Shown here: piece by piece, positions 49,753 through 59,535 of the stretch
How positions within the stretch are numbered: position 1 is the first letter of the stretch
Layout of the letters: every line of letters starts with the position of its first letter
DNA from: Gimesia aquarii
GTDB taxonomy: Bacteria > Planctomycetota > Planctomycetia > Planctomycetales > Planctomycetaceae
Direction: 5' to 3'
Assembly (NCBI RefSeq): GCF_007748175.1
Contig: NZ_CP037422.1
Location: forward strand, 3,664,020 to 3,728,019
Length of the DNA: 64,000 nt
The notes under the pieces: model-generated
Seen by the model: only the letters and a program-made list of their open reading frames with translations
Told to the model about the DNA's origin: nothing
Database searches by the model: none
Made by a program: the position numbers and the translations under genes

Positions 49753-50553
49753 CTATGCGGTAGTTTTTCCCATATTGGCCAACCCTTCGATGAAACCTCG
49801 TGCAGACAGATAATCATTGGGAAGCATGTTCCTAATCTGACCGCGAAGAATATTCTTCATGACTTGCGCTTCATCGCTAATTTGCTGAGACAGGGTCGAA
49901 GTCACACCTGTTGAGTTTCTTAAGGAAAACAATTCCTGAATTTTTTCACGAGATGCCTTGTATTCCTCACCCATCAATGATTCAGGCCAGTTAATCTTGC
50001 CTGTCGCAGGATTGAATTGACTCGCGGTCAAAGTTGCTTTGTCCTGGGAAGCACTCGCATTCAGATAAGGACTTAGCCCTGACTCACGCATTTTGCGATT
50101 TTTCTCAGCCTGTCGATCTAAAGCTGCCTGGCGTTGTTTGGCTCGTTCTTCATTGATCTGTGATTGCAACTGAATGGCTTCTCGCTGCGCTTTTTGTCGG
50201 GCAACGTAAGTCTCTGCTACTTTCTTCTGGTTGTCGATATATTTACTACGTGCATCTTCATAATTGACCATGGCCTTGGATCGATCAACGAGTGCCTGTC
50301 CTTGCGCGCGAACCAAAGAAGACCCATCATTCCAACCACCGTAATATCCGCGACCATAGTAACCACCATAGTAGCCGCCACCATACCAACGATTACCGTA
50401 AAACACGGAAGGGCTGTAGTATCCCCCATAATTGTAAATCGTTCTTCGCGGGAAGAAGGGACCAGCAGCCTGTAGCATTGAGTGCCCTGCAGAAGACAAC
50501 AGGATTATTAAACATAATCCGGAGAGGGCCATTTTGCGTGTCACTGTTCTCAT
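49753..50553 (-). CDS. Secreted Gly/Tyr-rich, coiled-coil protein of unknown function
   Basis: The 266-residue product has a signal peptide (MALSGLCLIILLSSAGHS) followed by a Gly/Tyr repeat block (GGYYGGYYGRGYYGG) near residues 58-75. A long charged helix (AMVNYEDARSKYIDNQKKVAETYVARQ to about residue 160) and an Ala/Ser-rich C-terminal half follow. The composition suits a cell-envelope or extracellular structural protein. GAGGTGAG precedes the ATG. It is the first gene of the run leading into fhcC-oleC-oleD, separated from fhcC by only 21 bases, so co-transcription is likely. I recognise no domain. Confidence 0.65.
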   Translation of the reverse strand: MRTVTRKMALSGLCLIILLSSAGHSMLQAAGPFFPRRTIYNYGGYYSPSVFYGNRWYGGGYYGGYYGRGYYGGWNDGSSLVRAQGQALVDRSKAMVNYEDARSKYIDNQKKVAETYVARQKAQREAIQLQSQINEERAKQRQAALDRQAEKNRKMRESGLSPYLNASASQDKATLTASQFNPATGKINWPESLMGEEYKASREKIQELFSLRNSTGVTSTLSQQISDEAQVMKNILRGQIRNMLPNDYLSARGFIEGLANMGKTTA

Positions 50554-50809
50554 CTCTCACCTCAAAGCACAAATTGATAACAAAACCTCATCCCCCAGGA
50601 ATTTTTCAACCCCAGCGAGCAGGCTTATATGATTTCCTGATGAAACTGAGCAGAATTACTTGATTTTTGAACTCAGATCATGATATCTATTATATTATAG
50701 TTTAATGTTCTCATTTCTATTTCGCCAGTCTTTCTTGAGAAGGTAATGTGAATTCTTCACCTTTTGGAAAATCTGGCTTTTGCAACGATGATTAGCAGGA
50801 ACGATACTC

Positions 50810-52888
50810 ATGCGTCAGTTACTAACCGCAGGACTTCTTTTCGGAATTTGTTTGCTCGCTTCTGACTTTGCTATGGCGCAAACTCCTGATATCAAATTGC
50901 TGATTACTGACTTAAATAGCGAGAATGAAGAAAAGCAAGCGTTAGCCGCTCATACGTTAGGCGAACTGGGTGCTATTTCCGAACCAGCAGTTCCGGCCTT
51001 AATTCGTGTAGTTAAAGGAGGCTCAGTGGCTTCTCGTAGCGAAGCCATCATCGCATTGGGAAAAATTGGTCCTGGTGCCGCCGCTGCGGTCCCTGAACTG
51101 ACAAAAATCCTACGTGGCCATTCCGTTATTCTGAAATTTAATACATTGCAAGCCTTAAGGCTCATCGGTCCCGCTTCAAAACCTGCAGCGAAACAAATTG
51201 CCACTCTCCTGGAAAGCAACAACTCTTACATCAAAGTCGCCGCTGCCTGGGCACTTTGGTCCATCGACCCAGATAATAAATCAAATTTGGATCAAGTTAT
51301 CAAAGTGCTCTTGAGTAGTCTGGATATCCCCATTAACGAAGTTCGATCAGACGCTGCTGTAGCTCTGTCAGAAATTGGTGCCCCCGCTGTAAAACCGTTG
51401 CTGAATAAATTGAAATCAGAATACAAAGCCAATCATACAGATCAGTGCGAGCAAATCTGCGATGTGATTGCTCAGATGGGTGTACAAGGTGAAGCAGCGA
51501 TTCCCACTCTTCTTAAGGCCTTGAAGTCAGAAAACACTGATCTCGTCTGGCGTTCAGCCCACGCGTTAGGTGCCATCAATGCGAAACCCAAAAAAGTCGT
51601 ACCTGCTTTAATCACTTTGTTAAATAACACGTCACCAGAGATACGCGCTCATGCTGCACTTGCACTGGGAGATTTTGGAGCAAAAGCGAAAGCGGCTGTT
51701 CCAGAATTAATCAAACTGCTTTCCGACTCTGATCTGAATGTCAAACTTGATGCGGCTGCGGCATTGGGAGAAATCGGTCCAGATGCTTCTGCGGCCGTCC
51801 CAGAACTTTCCAAAGCGATGCAGACAGGACCGACAGCTCTGACACTAAATAGTGCCTCTGCATTGGCGGCCATCGGTGAAGCCTCTGTACCAACCTTAAA
51901 GAAACTACTTGACGATAATTCTCCTTTGAAACTTCTGGCCGCTCATGTTCTGGGCGAAATTGGAGGCTCCTCCGAATCAGCCATTCCGGCACTGCTCAAA
52001 CTGATTGACTCACCAGATGCGAATCTTCGTGAAACAGCGATTATCAGTCTCGGAGATATTGGTCCGGCTGCGATCAAAGCAGAACCACAGCTTCTAAAAA
52101 TTATGGAAACTGGAACTGGCAAAACCAGAAACACGGCCGTTTATGCACTCTCAAAAATTGGAAGTAAAAAAGCATTACCACTTTTCAAGAAATATGCTGC
52201 CGCTTCAGATGAAGATGAAAGATTTCGGCTCGTTTGCTCATGGGCACTGGTTAGAGCCAATCCAACTGATCCTGAAACAGTGAAAGCGGCATTACCAGGA
52301 TTGATGAAAGTTCTCGCCGATGAGAACCCTGTCGTGCGTAGAGAAGCAGCCAATGCAATCTCGCTGAGTGGTCCTCTCGCAGAGTCCGCCACACCGAGTC
52401 TGAGTCAGGCACTTAAGAAAGAACAGGACCAGCGAGTCGTCGCTGAATTGATTACCGCTTTAGCAGAAATTGGTCCACCAGCCGCTTCCGCCATTCCCTT
52501 GATCACTCCTTACCTTGACTCTCGTGATCCGATTTTACGAGTCGTTGCTACTTATGCGATGGCTCGGTTTGGTAAATTGGCGAAATCAGTAGTCCCTATT
52601 ATGGAAAAAGAACTCGCAAAGCATGACGAAGAGGAAAACGCCGTCACACTCTGGGCGTTAACAAAAATTGATCCCAGCCCCGCCAGGGCCAAAGCTGCCG
52701 CCCCGATTCTGACAAAACTCGTCACGGAACACCCTGATCCCAACGCGCGCCTGGAAGCGGCAATCAGTCTGGGAGAATTTGGAATCAATACCCCCAAAAT
52801 CAAAGCGGCTCTGGAAACCGCAAGCAAAGATCAGGATCCTCAAGTGAAACAAGCGGCTGAAGCTGCACTCAAAAAACTGAGTAGTTAG
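50810..52888 (+). CDS. Secreted HEAT-repeat protein
   Basis: The 692-residue protein has a signal peptide (LLTAGLLFGICLLASDF, cleavage near AMAQ) and then about seventeen HEAT-like repeats of roughly 37 residues, from residue 28 to the end. Recurring signatures are LGEIGPxAxxAVPxLxKxL and (A/S)ALALGxIG. Such solenoids bind proteins or membranes; in planctomycetes exported HEAT proteins are common but their partners are unknown. There is no phycobilin lyase or other catalytic domain. It is monocistronic, and starts downstream of an A+T-rich region. Confidence 0.85.
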   Translation: MRQLLTAGLLFGICLLASDFAMAQTPDIKLLITDLNSENEEKQALAAHTLGELGAISEPAVPALIRVVKGGSVASRSEAIIALGKIGPGAAAAVPELTKILRGHSVILKFNTLQALRLIGPASKPAAKQIATLLESNNSYIKVAAAWALWSIDPDNKSNLDQVIKVLLSSLDIPINEVRSDAAVALSEIGAPAVKPLLNKLKSEYKANHTDQCEQICDVIAQMGVQGEAAIPTLLKALKSENTDLVWRSAHALGAINAKPKKVVPALITLLNNTSPEIRAHAALALGDFGAKAKAAVPELIKLLSDSDLNVKLDAAAALGEIGPDASAAVPELSKAMQTGPTALTLNSASALAAIGEASVPTLKKLLDDNSPLKLLAAHVLGEIGGSSESAIPALLKLIDSPDANLRETAIISLGDIGPAAIKAEPQLLKIMETGTGKTRNTAVYALSKIGSKKALPLFKKYAAASDEDERFRLVCSWALVRANPTDPETVKAALPGLMKVLADENPVVRREAANAISLSGPLAESATPSLSQALKKEQDQRVVAELITALAEIGPPAASAIPLITPYLDSRDPILRVVATYAMARFGKLAKSVVPIMEKELAKHDEEENAVTLWALTKIDPSPARAKAAAPILTKLVTEHPDPNARLEAAISLGEFGINTPKIKAALETASKDQDPQVKQAAEAALKKLSS

Positions 52889-53221
52889 TTTTTTTCCGGC
52901 AGAACCATGTTGATTTTATTCAACCACAGTCAGTTTATGTTGCAGAAAAACAACAAAGCAACGTAATGCAGGCGCCTGGTTGGAAGAGTTATCCGAAATA
53001 GAATTGTTGCATTCAATCGAGTTCTGTTTTTCTTCCTCGAATTCTGAACTGATATCCTTACAATCCCGTTGTTCTGATCTAAAGTGCTCTGTTCCAGTCA
53101 GAAATGTAGACTGTTCGTTTACTTTAGCTGTGAAGTGGTATGTTTCTTGCGGCTCTTTTTACTAAGGCAATCGTTTTACTGATTTAATTCTCTTCCCATT
53201 TTAGTCATAACCGGAGGTTCT
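52889..53221. other. Intergenic region
   Basis: This 333-base gap has only a weak hairpin (GTTGA and TCAAC around a short loop) and the strong ribosome site CCGGAGG just before 53222. I see no gene or convincing promoter. Confidence 0.3.
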
Positions 53222-54490
53222 ATGATCACAGTTGCTGAACTCAACGACATCGATCAGCTAGATAATTTTCGGCTGGCATGGCACTCCCTGCTGGGAAAGA
53301 CAAAAGGTGCGACGTTTGCACATTCGCCGGAATGGCTGGAGCATTACTGGGAACACTTCGGACAAGGACTCAAGCTACGGGTATTGCTAATCACATTAGG
53401 CAACAAGGTCATCGGCATTGTACCTCTGGTTGTAAAACCAGTCACAACCAAATTAGGCACCATGCGTGTGCTGACTTATCCGCTGGATGGTTGGGGGTCA
53501 TTCTATGGACAGATTGGTTCCAATCCCGCTGCTACTATGGTCACTGCGATGCGACATATTCACGGCTCCAAGCGGGACTGGGATCTCATCGACTTGCGCT
53601 ATATCGACCAGGATGGCCATGATCACAAACGTACTGCCAATGCTTTAAGATCTGTTGGATTTCAGGGAAGTGAAGCCATCTGGAAACAGCTTCCACTAGT
53701 AAACACACAAGAGACAAACTGGACTTCTTATCTCGCCAGTCGATCATCAGAAACCCAGCACAGCATTAAATCAGCGGAACAATCCATTTCTGCAATAGGA
53801 CATGTTGCCTTCTACCGTTCACAAATGGAAGACCCGACAGCTCCCGGCTGGAATCCACGCTGGGATCTCTGGGCGGAATTTGAACAAATGGATTTCCGCT
53901 TTGGAAACCAGACAACAATCGCCGGTGGTCATTTTTCCAATCAAAGAAAACTGGCTTTCCTACGAGAGATTCACGGACCTGCAGTTCGAGCAGGAAGAGC
54001 GCGAATTGATGCATTGTTTCTTAAAAACTCTCTGGTTGCTTGCGCCTATGGACTACAACATGCAGCAGGAACAGACTATTTGGCGCTCGGTCGGCAGGAA
54101 GATGCTCCCAGCGAGTCTGTGACGTATTTAATAGCTCGCATGATTCAAGAATCGATACATGAGCAAGAACCTTCGCTGAATCTGGCGTTACTTGGTACTG
54201 AACTGGCGGGAATATGGAAAAATGAGGATAGGAAAAGTTATCGCTGTTCCCACTTCCCCATCATGGTCCCCCGTTCGCAATTGTTTCGTATCAACCGTTG
54301 GATCTCTCAACCGACGCAAAAACAAAAGTCATCTCAAGCTACTACCACCAGGAAACCGGCATTGAATGTGAAAAACGAAACAGCTCAGGATGCCACAATT
54401 GAGATTACCAGCGATGCACCGCAAGACTGGTCATCAGAGAACAATCCACGCCCCAAAGGAGATCGCCCCGGTTTTCGAATTGTAGGTTAA
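53222..54490 (+). CDS. CelD/BcsL-family GNAT acetyltransferase
   Basis: The 422-residue protein has the double-GNAT layout of the CelD/FemAB-like family: residues 1-170 (TFAHSPEWLEHYWEHFG, LLITLGNKVIGIVPLVVKP, LTYPLDGWGSFYGQI) and 190-350 (WAEFEQMDFRFG, FLREIHGPAVRAGRARIDALFL, ACAYGLQHAAGTDYLALGR). Family members are linked to polysaccharide or cellulose synthesis and cell-wall acylation; the substrate here is unknown. The C-terminal 70 residues are polar and low complexity. GGAGG lies before the ATG. It is convergent with the SpoIIE phosphatase gene. Confidence 0.8.
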   Translation: MITVAELNDIDQLDNFRLAWHSLLGKTKGATFAHSPEWLEHYWEHFGQGLKLRVLLITLGNKVIGIVPLVVKPVTTKLGTMRVLTYPLDGWGSFYGQIGSNPAATMVTAMRHIHGSKRDWDLIDLRYIDQDGHDHKRTANALRSVGFQGSEAIWKQLPLVNTQETNWTSYLASRSSETQHSIKSAEQSISAIGHVAFYRSQMEDPTAPGWNPRWDLWAEFEQMDFRFGNQTTIAGGHFSNQRKLAFLREIHGPAVRAGRARIDALFLKNSLVACAYGLQHAAGTDYLALGRQEDAPSESVTYLIARMIQESIHEQEPSLNLALLGTELAGIWKNEDRKSYRCSHFPIMVPRSQLFRINRWISQPTQKQKSSQATTTRKPALNVKNETAQDATIEITSDAPQDWSSENNPRPKGDRPGFRIVG

Positions 54491-54519
54491 AATGTCTCCA
54501 TGAGCGATGCGAATCGGAA

Positions 54520-56163
54520 TCATTCCAGATCGCGTGCGAATTTAATGACCATTAAAGTGCGGTCATCTCCATCATTTCCGCCTTCCAGGTGTTTCTGTAA
54601 TTTGGACCAGATCCCCTGCATCACTTCTTCAGCCGTATCTGCGGTATGATTTTCCAGGACTTTCATGATTCCATCTGAGCGAAACATTTTTCGTTCGCTA
54701 CTCATCGCTTCGCTGATTCCATCACTGAAGCCAACAATGATGTCATTCGTGCAAATGGGAATAACGGAATAATCATAATCATTCGTGTCTGTCACACCTA
54801 ATAACATTCCATGTGATGTCAGACTGGTAATCTTTCCTTTATGTGCCCAGAACGGTGCGGGATGACCTGCATTGGTGTAGGTAAATGTGCGATTTTGCGT
54901 ATCAATCACACCGTAAAGCATACTCATAAACTGATGCGGCAATGATGTATGGTACAAAGCATTATTAATGCGGCTAATCACAAACCTGGTATCTTTTGCC
55001 TCTTCAAGTGGACCTTCTGTCAACGTTCGTAAGGCCCCTCTGACAGAGGCCATGACAACTGCAGCCGGTATACTGTCACCCGAGGCATCACCAAGAGCAA
55101 AACAGGTCACATGAGGAGACAGTGTGATAAATTCGCATAAATCCCCCCCCACCTCATGGTGGCTGATTGTGTGGACCGCCGCTTGGAACTCACGATTTTG
55201 TGAAGGATCTCGAACCAGCTCAGCCGGAAATGATTCCGAGATCACCTTCAGCTCTTTTTTCAAACGCAGTTGATTCTGGCTTTCTTTGATCAAGACTGCT
55301 CTCTCAAGAATGGTCCCCACCTGCGCACCAATCGATTTTAACACGTGAATATCGCGGTCATTCAATCGACGTGATCGACGATCAAAGGCCCACAGTGTCC
55401 CAAATGGACCGGAATCTGACTGAACCGAAACACAAACCCCGGTCAGGCACCCCTCTGGTAACCAGTGAGTCAATTGTGGGGTTTCCTGACTGCTGATAAC
55501 AATCCCTTCTTTCGAGAACGCTTCCAGATCAGGGGGTGACTCGGACAGGATTCTTTGATGAAAAGGAATTTCAAAAGGAGTCAGATTGTACTGGACTCGC
55601 AGTGATAGCTGGTTCGATTCAGAGTTCAACAAAAAAAAGCCAGCCGAACGCAGTCCCGTCAGTTGTAAAGCCGCTTCCAACAACTTTTGCAGAGCATCCT
55701 GTAAGCCGCTTTGTTTACTTGAAGAAAGCCCCACATCCATGAGCGTAGAGACTTCTTTGTTCTTCAACTCCAAAGACGTATTCAAGGTTTCAATCTTTGA
55801 TATTAATCCCGCGATCAGCTCTGCAAATTTGGTGGTTGTTACAAACAGACGATCTTGGTCTGCCTCTTCCGGTAGTGTCAGGTAAAGATAGCCTAAACAA
55901 CGATTACCGTCTTCTATCGACTCATACCAACAGTATTTCTCAACCTCTGAGAGTTCGGCCTCCTGTGATTTTTGTTCTCCTGGTTTGGCAGACATAAATC
56001 GTAACGTCCAACCAGTGATTTCTGTAAATTGATCACAGATCGTGTGAATCCATTCCAGAGGTGGGGTGATTGTCTGTTCCATTTCACCTGATCCAGGAGA
56101 TGACAAGGAAGAAAATTCAATATCCGGGAGCGCAAATCTCCCTTTTCTTCTATCGACAGGCAA
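54520..56163 (-). CDS. GAF-domain SpoIIE-type serine phosphatase
   Basis: The 547-residue protein has a probable sensor in the N-terminal part, a GAF-like domain near residues 145-300 (DALQKLLEAALQLTGLRSAGFFLL, SIGAQVGTILERAV), and a PPM/PP2C phosphatase of the SpoIIE/RsbU class near residues 325-545: VGGDLCEFI, GDASGDSIPAAVVMA, YTNAGHPAPFW, GFSDGISEAMS, DDRTLMVIKF, which supply the metal-binding Asp residues. It probably dephosphorylates an anti-sigma antagonist in a partner-switching pathway. No partner kinase or STAS gene is nearby. The TTG at 56163 is used; an ATG at 56082 is an alternative start. Confidence 0.9.
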   Translation of the reverse strand: MPVDRRKGRFALPDIEFSSLSSPGSGEMEQTITPPLEWIHTICDQFTEITGWTLRFMSAKPGEQKSQEAELSEVEKYCWYESIEDGNRCLGYLYLTLPEEADQDRLFVTTTKFAELIAGLISKIETLNTSLELKNKEVSTLMDVGLSSSKQSGLQDALQKLLEAALQLTGLRSAGFFLLNSESNQLSLRVQYNLTPFEIPFHQRILSESPPDLEAFSKEGIVISSQETPQLTHWLPEGCLTGVCVSVQSDSGPFGTLWAFDRRSRRLNDRDIHVLKSIGAQVGTILERAVLIKESQNQLRLKKELKVISESFPAELVRDPSQNREFQAAVHTISHHEVGGDLCEFITLSPHVTCFALGDASGDSIPAAVVMASVRGALRTLTEGPLEEAKDTRFVISRINNALYHTSLPHQFMSMLYGVIDTQNRTFTYTNAGHPAPFWAHKGKITSLTSHGMLLGVTDTNDYDYSVIPICTNDIIVGFSDGISEAMSSERKMFRSDGIMKVLENHTADTAEEVMQGIWSKLQKHLEGGNDGDDRTLMVIKFARDLE

Positions 56164-56266
56164 GGGCAGGCAAAATACTCAGAGGTCTGGTTATGAGGGT
56201 TGAAACAGTTGTGCCACAAGAATTACAAAGCAATACCCAATTCTGGCAGCTTCAAGTTAACTTTTC

Positions 56267-57871
56267 TCAGGTACTGTTTGAAGAAGCAGCTGGTCCGCGA
56301 TAACGTTCAATGATCGCACATCCACAGGAATCACTCCAGACATTGACCGATGTGCGGCACATATCCAATACTCGATCGACGGCAATAATCACTCCCTGAG
56401 CTTCGAGTGGCAGGCCTACTGCTTGTAACACAATCGCCATCATCACCAATCCGGCATGTGGGATACCAGCCGCACCAATGCTGGCTAGTAAAGCCGTAAC
56501 AGCGACTAAGATCTGGTCTGGCAGTGGCATAACCACCCCCGTGTAAGCTTGCGCAATAAACAACACCGCGACAGCTTCATACAATGCGGTCCCGTCCATA
56601 TTGATTGTCGCTCCTAAAGGAAGCACGAACGAACTGACCTCATTGGAAACCTTTGCATTTTCTTCTACACAGGTCATCGTCAAAGGTAATGTTCCATTCG
56701 AGGAAGCAGTCGAGAACGCCGTCATCAAGGCGGGGCTCATCGCATGCGCAAATTGTAATGGAGAACGACCTGCGACAAATTTCAAGAGACAAGGCAAGAT
56801 GACCACTGCATGAATCAGTAAGGCTAGAGAAACGGTAATCATATACCAGCCGAGTGTCTTAAAGATTTCAATTCCCTGTGAAGAGACAGCGTAGATCATA
56901 AATGCCGTCACTCCAATAGGAGCCAGGCTGATCACAAACATCGTCATTCGCATCATGACTTCAAAACCAGCTTGAAAGAAATCTGTGAGTACTTTGGCAT
57001 GCTTACCACCGACCAGAATAATAAATATTCCCGCCAACATGCTAAAAGAAATAATCGAAAGGAACTCCCCTGCCCCCAAGGAGTGAATAATGTTTGTCGG
57101 AATGAGCCGATCGATCATATCCAGAAAAATGGAGCCTACTGATTCCCGTCCTGAGGAGAGAACTCCACTGCCTCCCGGCAGTTCAGCACCAATTCCAGGT
57201 CGAATCAAGTTCACAACTAAAATTCCAGTACTGATCGCTAGCAAACTGGTAAACAGGTAATACAAGAGGGTCTTGGAAAACATGGCTCCAAATCGAGTCG
57301 CGTTTCCCAGACTTGCAATACCCGTAATTAATGAAGTGACAATTAAAGGGATCGTCACCATCTTTAACAACCGCAAAAATAAGTCACCCAGCCATTTGGA
57401 AATCACCATCACTTTTTGTGAAAGACCGGTACCAAACAGAAAATAATCAGTTTCCCATTGAGGATATTTTTTGACAAGCTCTTCACCGCTGGACGCAGAG
57501 TAAGAAGTTACAACCATCTTTTGATCGATAGACCGCGTGTAAGTCAACGTCACTTTTTTTACAGAATCGACGATATGAATTGACCGCTGATTCACTTCCA
57601 CAGTTACCGGTTTTTCGAGTTCTCCCATGGCAAATAATTTGGCCAATTCGGGATAATTTGCAACAAGTTCATTGCGATCTTTGAATTCATATTCTTTCTG
57701 TTGATCACCTGCATACTTTTCAATCACCTGATAGCCTGTCTCTGATCGGCTGGCAGTCAATGAAAGATCAGCAAGCGTAATCTCACCTGGATTGAAGAGA
57801 AAACCGAGAAAGGTCCCCACGATCAGAGCAATCAAAATTTGATAATGCAGCGGAATTTTCTTCATGAGCAA
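56267..57871 (-). CDS. Dicarboxylate/amino acid:cation symporter (SDF family)
   Basis: The 534-residue protein has the SDF signatures: FSTASSNGTLPLTM (the serine-rich reentrant hairpin), PLGATINMDGTALYEAVA, IGAAGIPHAGLVMMA (second hairpin), and DRVLDMCRTSVNVWSD. It should import dicarboxylates or acidic amino acids with Na+ or H+. Between the first helix (residues 8-27) and the second (about 155) lies an unusual polar insert of about 120 residues containing two imperfect copies of an ELVxxYPxxxxxF segment. Start codon TTG at 57871 has AGGAAG five bases upstream; an ATG six bases downstream is also possible. Confidence 0.9.
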   Translation of the reverse strand: MLMKKIPLHYQILIALIVGTFLGFLFNPGEITLADLSLTASRSETGYQVIEKYAGDQQKEYEFKDRNELVANYPELAKLFAMGELEKPVTVEVNQRSIHIVDSVKKVTLTYTRSIDQKMVVTSYSASSGEELVKKYPQWETDYFLFGTGLSQKVMVISKWLGDLFLRLLKMVTIPLIVTSLITGIASLGNATRFGAMFSKTLLYYLFTSLLAISTGILVVNLIRPGIGAELPGGSGVLSSGRESVGSIFLDMIDRLIPTNIIHSLGAGEFLSIISFSMLAGIFIILVGGKHAKVLTDFFQAGFEVMMRMTMFVISLAPIGVTAFMIYAVSSQGIEIFKTLGWYMITVSLALLIHAVVILPCLLKFVAGRSPLQFAHAMSPALMTAFSTASSNGTLPLTMTCVEENAKVSNEVSSFVLPLGATINMDGTALYEAVAVLFIAQAYTGVVMPLPDQILVAVTALLASIGAAGIPHAGLVMMAIVLQAVGLPLEAQGVIIAVDRVLDMCRTSVNVWSDSCGCAIIERYRGPAASSNST

Positions 57872-57960
57872 CTAAGCTTCCTGTTTCTCTTTTGGGAACG
57901 TTGATCCTGGCGCAGCAATCACTCATTTAAGAGTGTCAACAAAATTAACTCTCTAACAGA

Positions 57961-59160
57961 TTAACGTCTGGCGCTTTCACATTGAAAAGGCAACCAGGCA
58001 CCATTTTCGTGACTGCTGGCAACCGATTGCTGAATGAAGAACATCCCTTCGACACCATCGTAAACATTAGGATAGATCGTATTTTTTGCTTCAAAAGATT
58101 GGCCAGAAATACGCTGGACCATAGCATCAAATGCGGAACGGTAAATATTCGCAAATGCTTCGAAAAACGCTTCCGGGTGTCCCGAAGGTAAACGGCAGGC
58201 AGCCGCTCCTGATTCATTCATATAAGGGGCATTAGGATCCCGTGTGTAAACTGAATGTGGTTGACCATTGCGGCGGATCACCATCTGATTGGGTTCTTCC
58301 TGTCGCCATGCCAGCGCGCCTTTTGTTCCATCGATCTCGATAAACAGATCATTTTCACGTCCGTGTGAAATCTGACTGGCAGTCACTGTTCCCAGCGCGC
58401 CATTTTGAAAACGAATGGTGGCATGGCCATAATCATCCAGCTGACGCCCGGGCGCGAAGATTTTTAAGTTGCATGAAATTTCTTCGGGAAGCAGCCCCGT
58501 CATATAGCGTCCCAGATTGTAGGCATGTGTGGCAATATCGCCAAAAGCACCTGCCGCTCCTGATTTTGCAGGATCGGTTCGCCAGGCAGCCTGTTTCTGA
58601 TCTTCTTCTTCCAGACGTGATCGCAACCACCCCTGAATGTAGTTGGAACGAATCGCCTGAATTTCCCCAAGCTCGTCGTTCAAGATCATTTCCCGCGCCA
58701 TTCGCACCAGGGGATAACCTGTGTAATTGTGACTGACAGCAAACACAACGCCAGAACTTTCGACCAGAGCTTTTAGTTCTTCAGCCTGAGCCAAATCAAA
58801 CGTCATGGGTTTATCGCAGACCACATTGAACCCGGCTTCTACTGCTGTTTTCGCAATAGAAAAATGAGTGTGGTTGGGTGTCGCAATGCTGATAAAGTCA
58901 ACACGTTGGTCTTCAGGTAATGACGACTCCTGTTCAACAAGCTCCTCTATGGATCCGTAAGCGCGATCTGGCTTGATATCATAAGCCGGCGCAGATGCTT
59001 TTGCTTTTTCAGGATTCGATGAAAGTGCGCCTGCCACCAGTTCCGCTCGATTATCCAGGCAGGCGGCGATGGAATGAACCCGACCGATAAACGAACCCTG
59101 TCCCCCACCCACGAGCGCCATTCGCAGTTTACGATTGAGTTGACCGTTTATTGTTTCCAT
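57961..59160 (-). CDS. Gfo/Idh/MocA family NAD(P)-dependent oxidoreductase
   Basis: The 399-residue protein starts with a Rossmann fold (MALVGGGQGSFIGRVHSIAA) and has the family's VCDKPMTFDLAQAEEL motif in place of the usual EKP, with AVSHNYTGYPLVRMAR after it. The second domain includes WRTDPAKSGAAGAFGDIATHAYNLGRYM with the catalytic Asp and His. Typical members oxidise or epimerise sugars or inositols; the substrate is not evident. The protein ends WLPFQCESARR. It lies just upstream of the SDF symporter gene on the same strand, with an 89-base gap that may contain a weak terminator hairpin (CACTC/GAGTG). Confidence 0.9.
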   Translation of the reverse strand: METINGQLNRKLRMALVGGGQGSFIGRVHSIAACLDNRAELVAGALSSNPEKAKASAPAYDIKPDRAYGSIEELVEQESSLPEDQRVDFISIATPNHTHFSIAKTAVEAGFNVVCDKPMTFDLAQAEELKALVESSGVVFAVSHNYTGYPLVRMAREMILNDELGEIQAIRSNYIQGWLRSRLEEEDQKQAAWRTDPAKSGAAGAFGDIATHAYNLGRYMTGLLPEEISCNLKIFAPGRQLDDYGHATIRFQNGALGTVTASQISHGRENDLFIEIDGTKGALAWRQEEPNQMVIRRNGQPHSVYTRDPNAPYMNESGAAACRLPSGHPEAFFEAFANIYRSAFDAMVQRISGQSFEAKNTIYPNVYDGVEGMFFIQQSVASSHENGAWLPFQCESARR

Positions 59161-59535
59161 TGTGTCATTCCTTCCTCTTAATGATTCGTTCTATACCCGT
59201 ATCAATATACAAGTTAGAGTTGAGCTGCGAGATGTTGAATCTGACCAGTCTTGACGACGATCACTTACAAAGCAGCATACTTTTGCGTGATCAGAATTAC
59301 AACCAATGGGAATTCTGAGAAGAAATTGATGTAAAAATGGGCGATTTCGCACTCAAAATGATCGACCAATTCTTTGTAGTTCAGTAATCACGTCTAGAAG
59401 TTATTTAAGCTCTTGGGTACAATTATTGTATCCAGATCCCTTTGAATGCTGGGATTTGTGTATCACATCAAAATTGAAGAACGTCTATCAACAGACACAC
59501 CTCTTAAATAGTAAAAATACAGGGAGACATTTCTG
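59161..59535. other. Divergent intergenic region
   Basis: This 375-base gap between the oxidoreductase and the anchored protein holds a near-perfect palindrome at 59415-59433 and no further gene. Confidence 0.3.
59415..59433. promoter_or_regulatory. Near-palindrome in a divergent promoter region
   Basis: GGGTACAAT and ATTGTATCC flank a single T, with one mismatch (tolerated as G-U), in the gap between the Gfo/Idh/MocA gene and the 59536 gene. It has the symmetry of a regulator binding site and may control either gene. Confidence 0.35.

Noticed and set aside
52980-53165. A 61-codon open frame with a TTG start
   Set aside because: Serine-rich, no ribosome site and no recognisable pattern; it lies in a typical intergenic gap.
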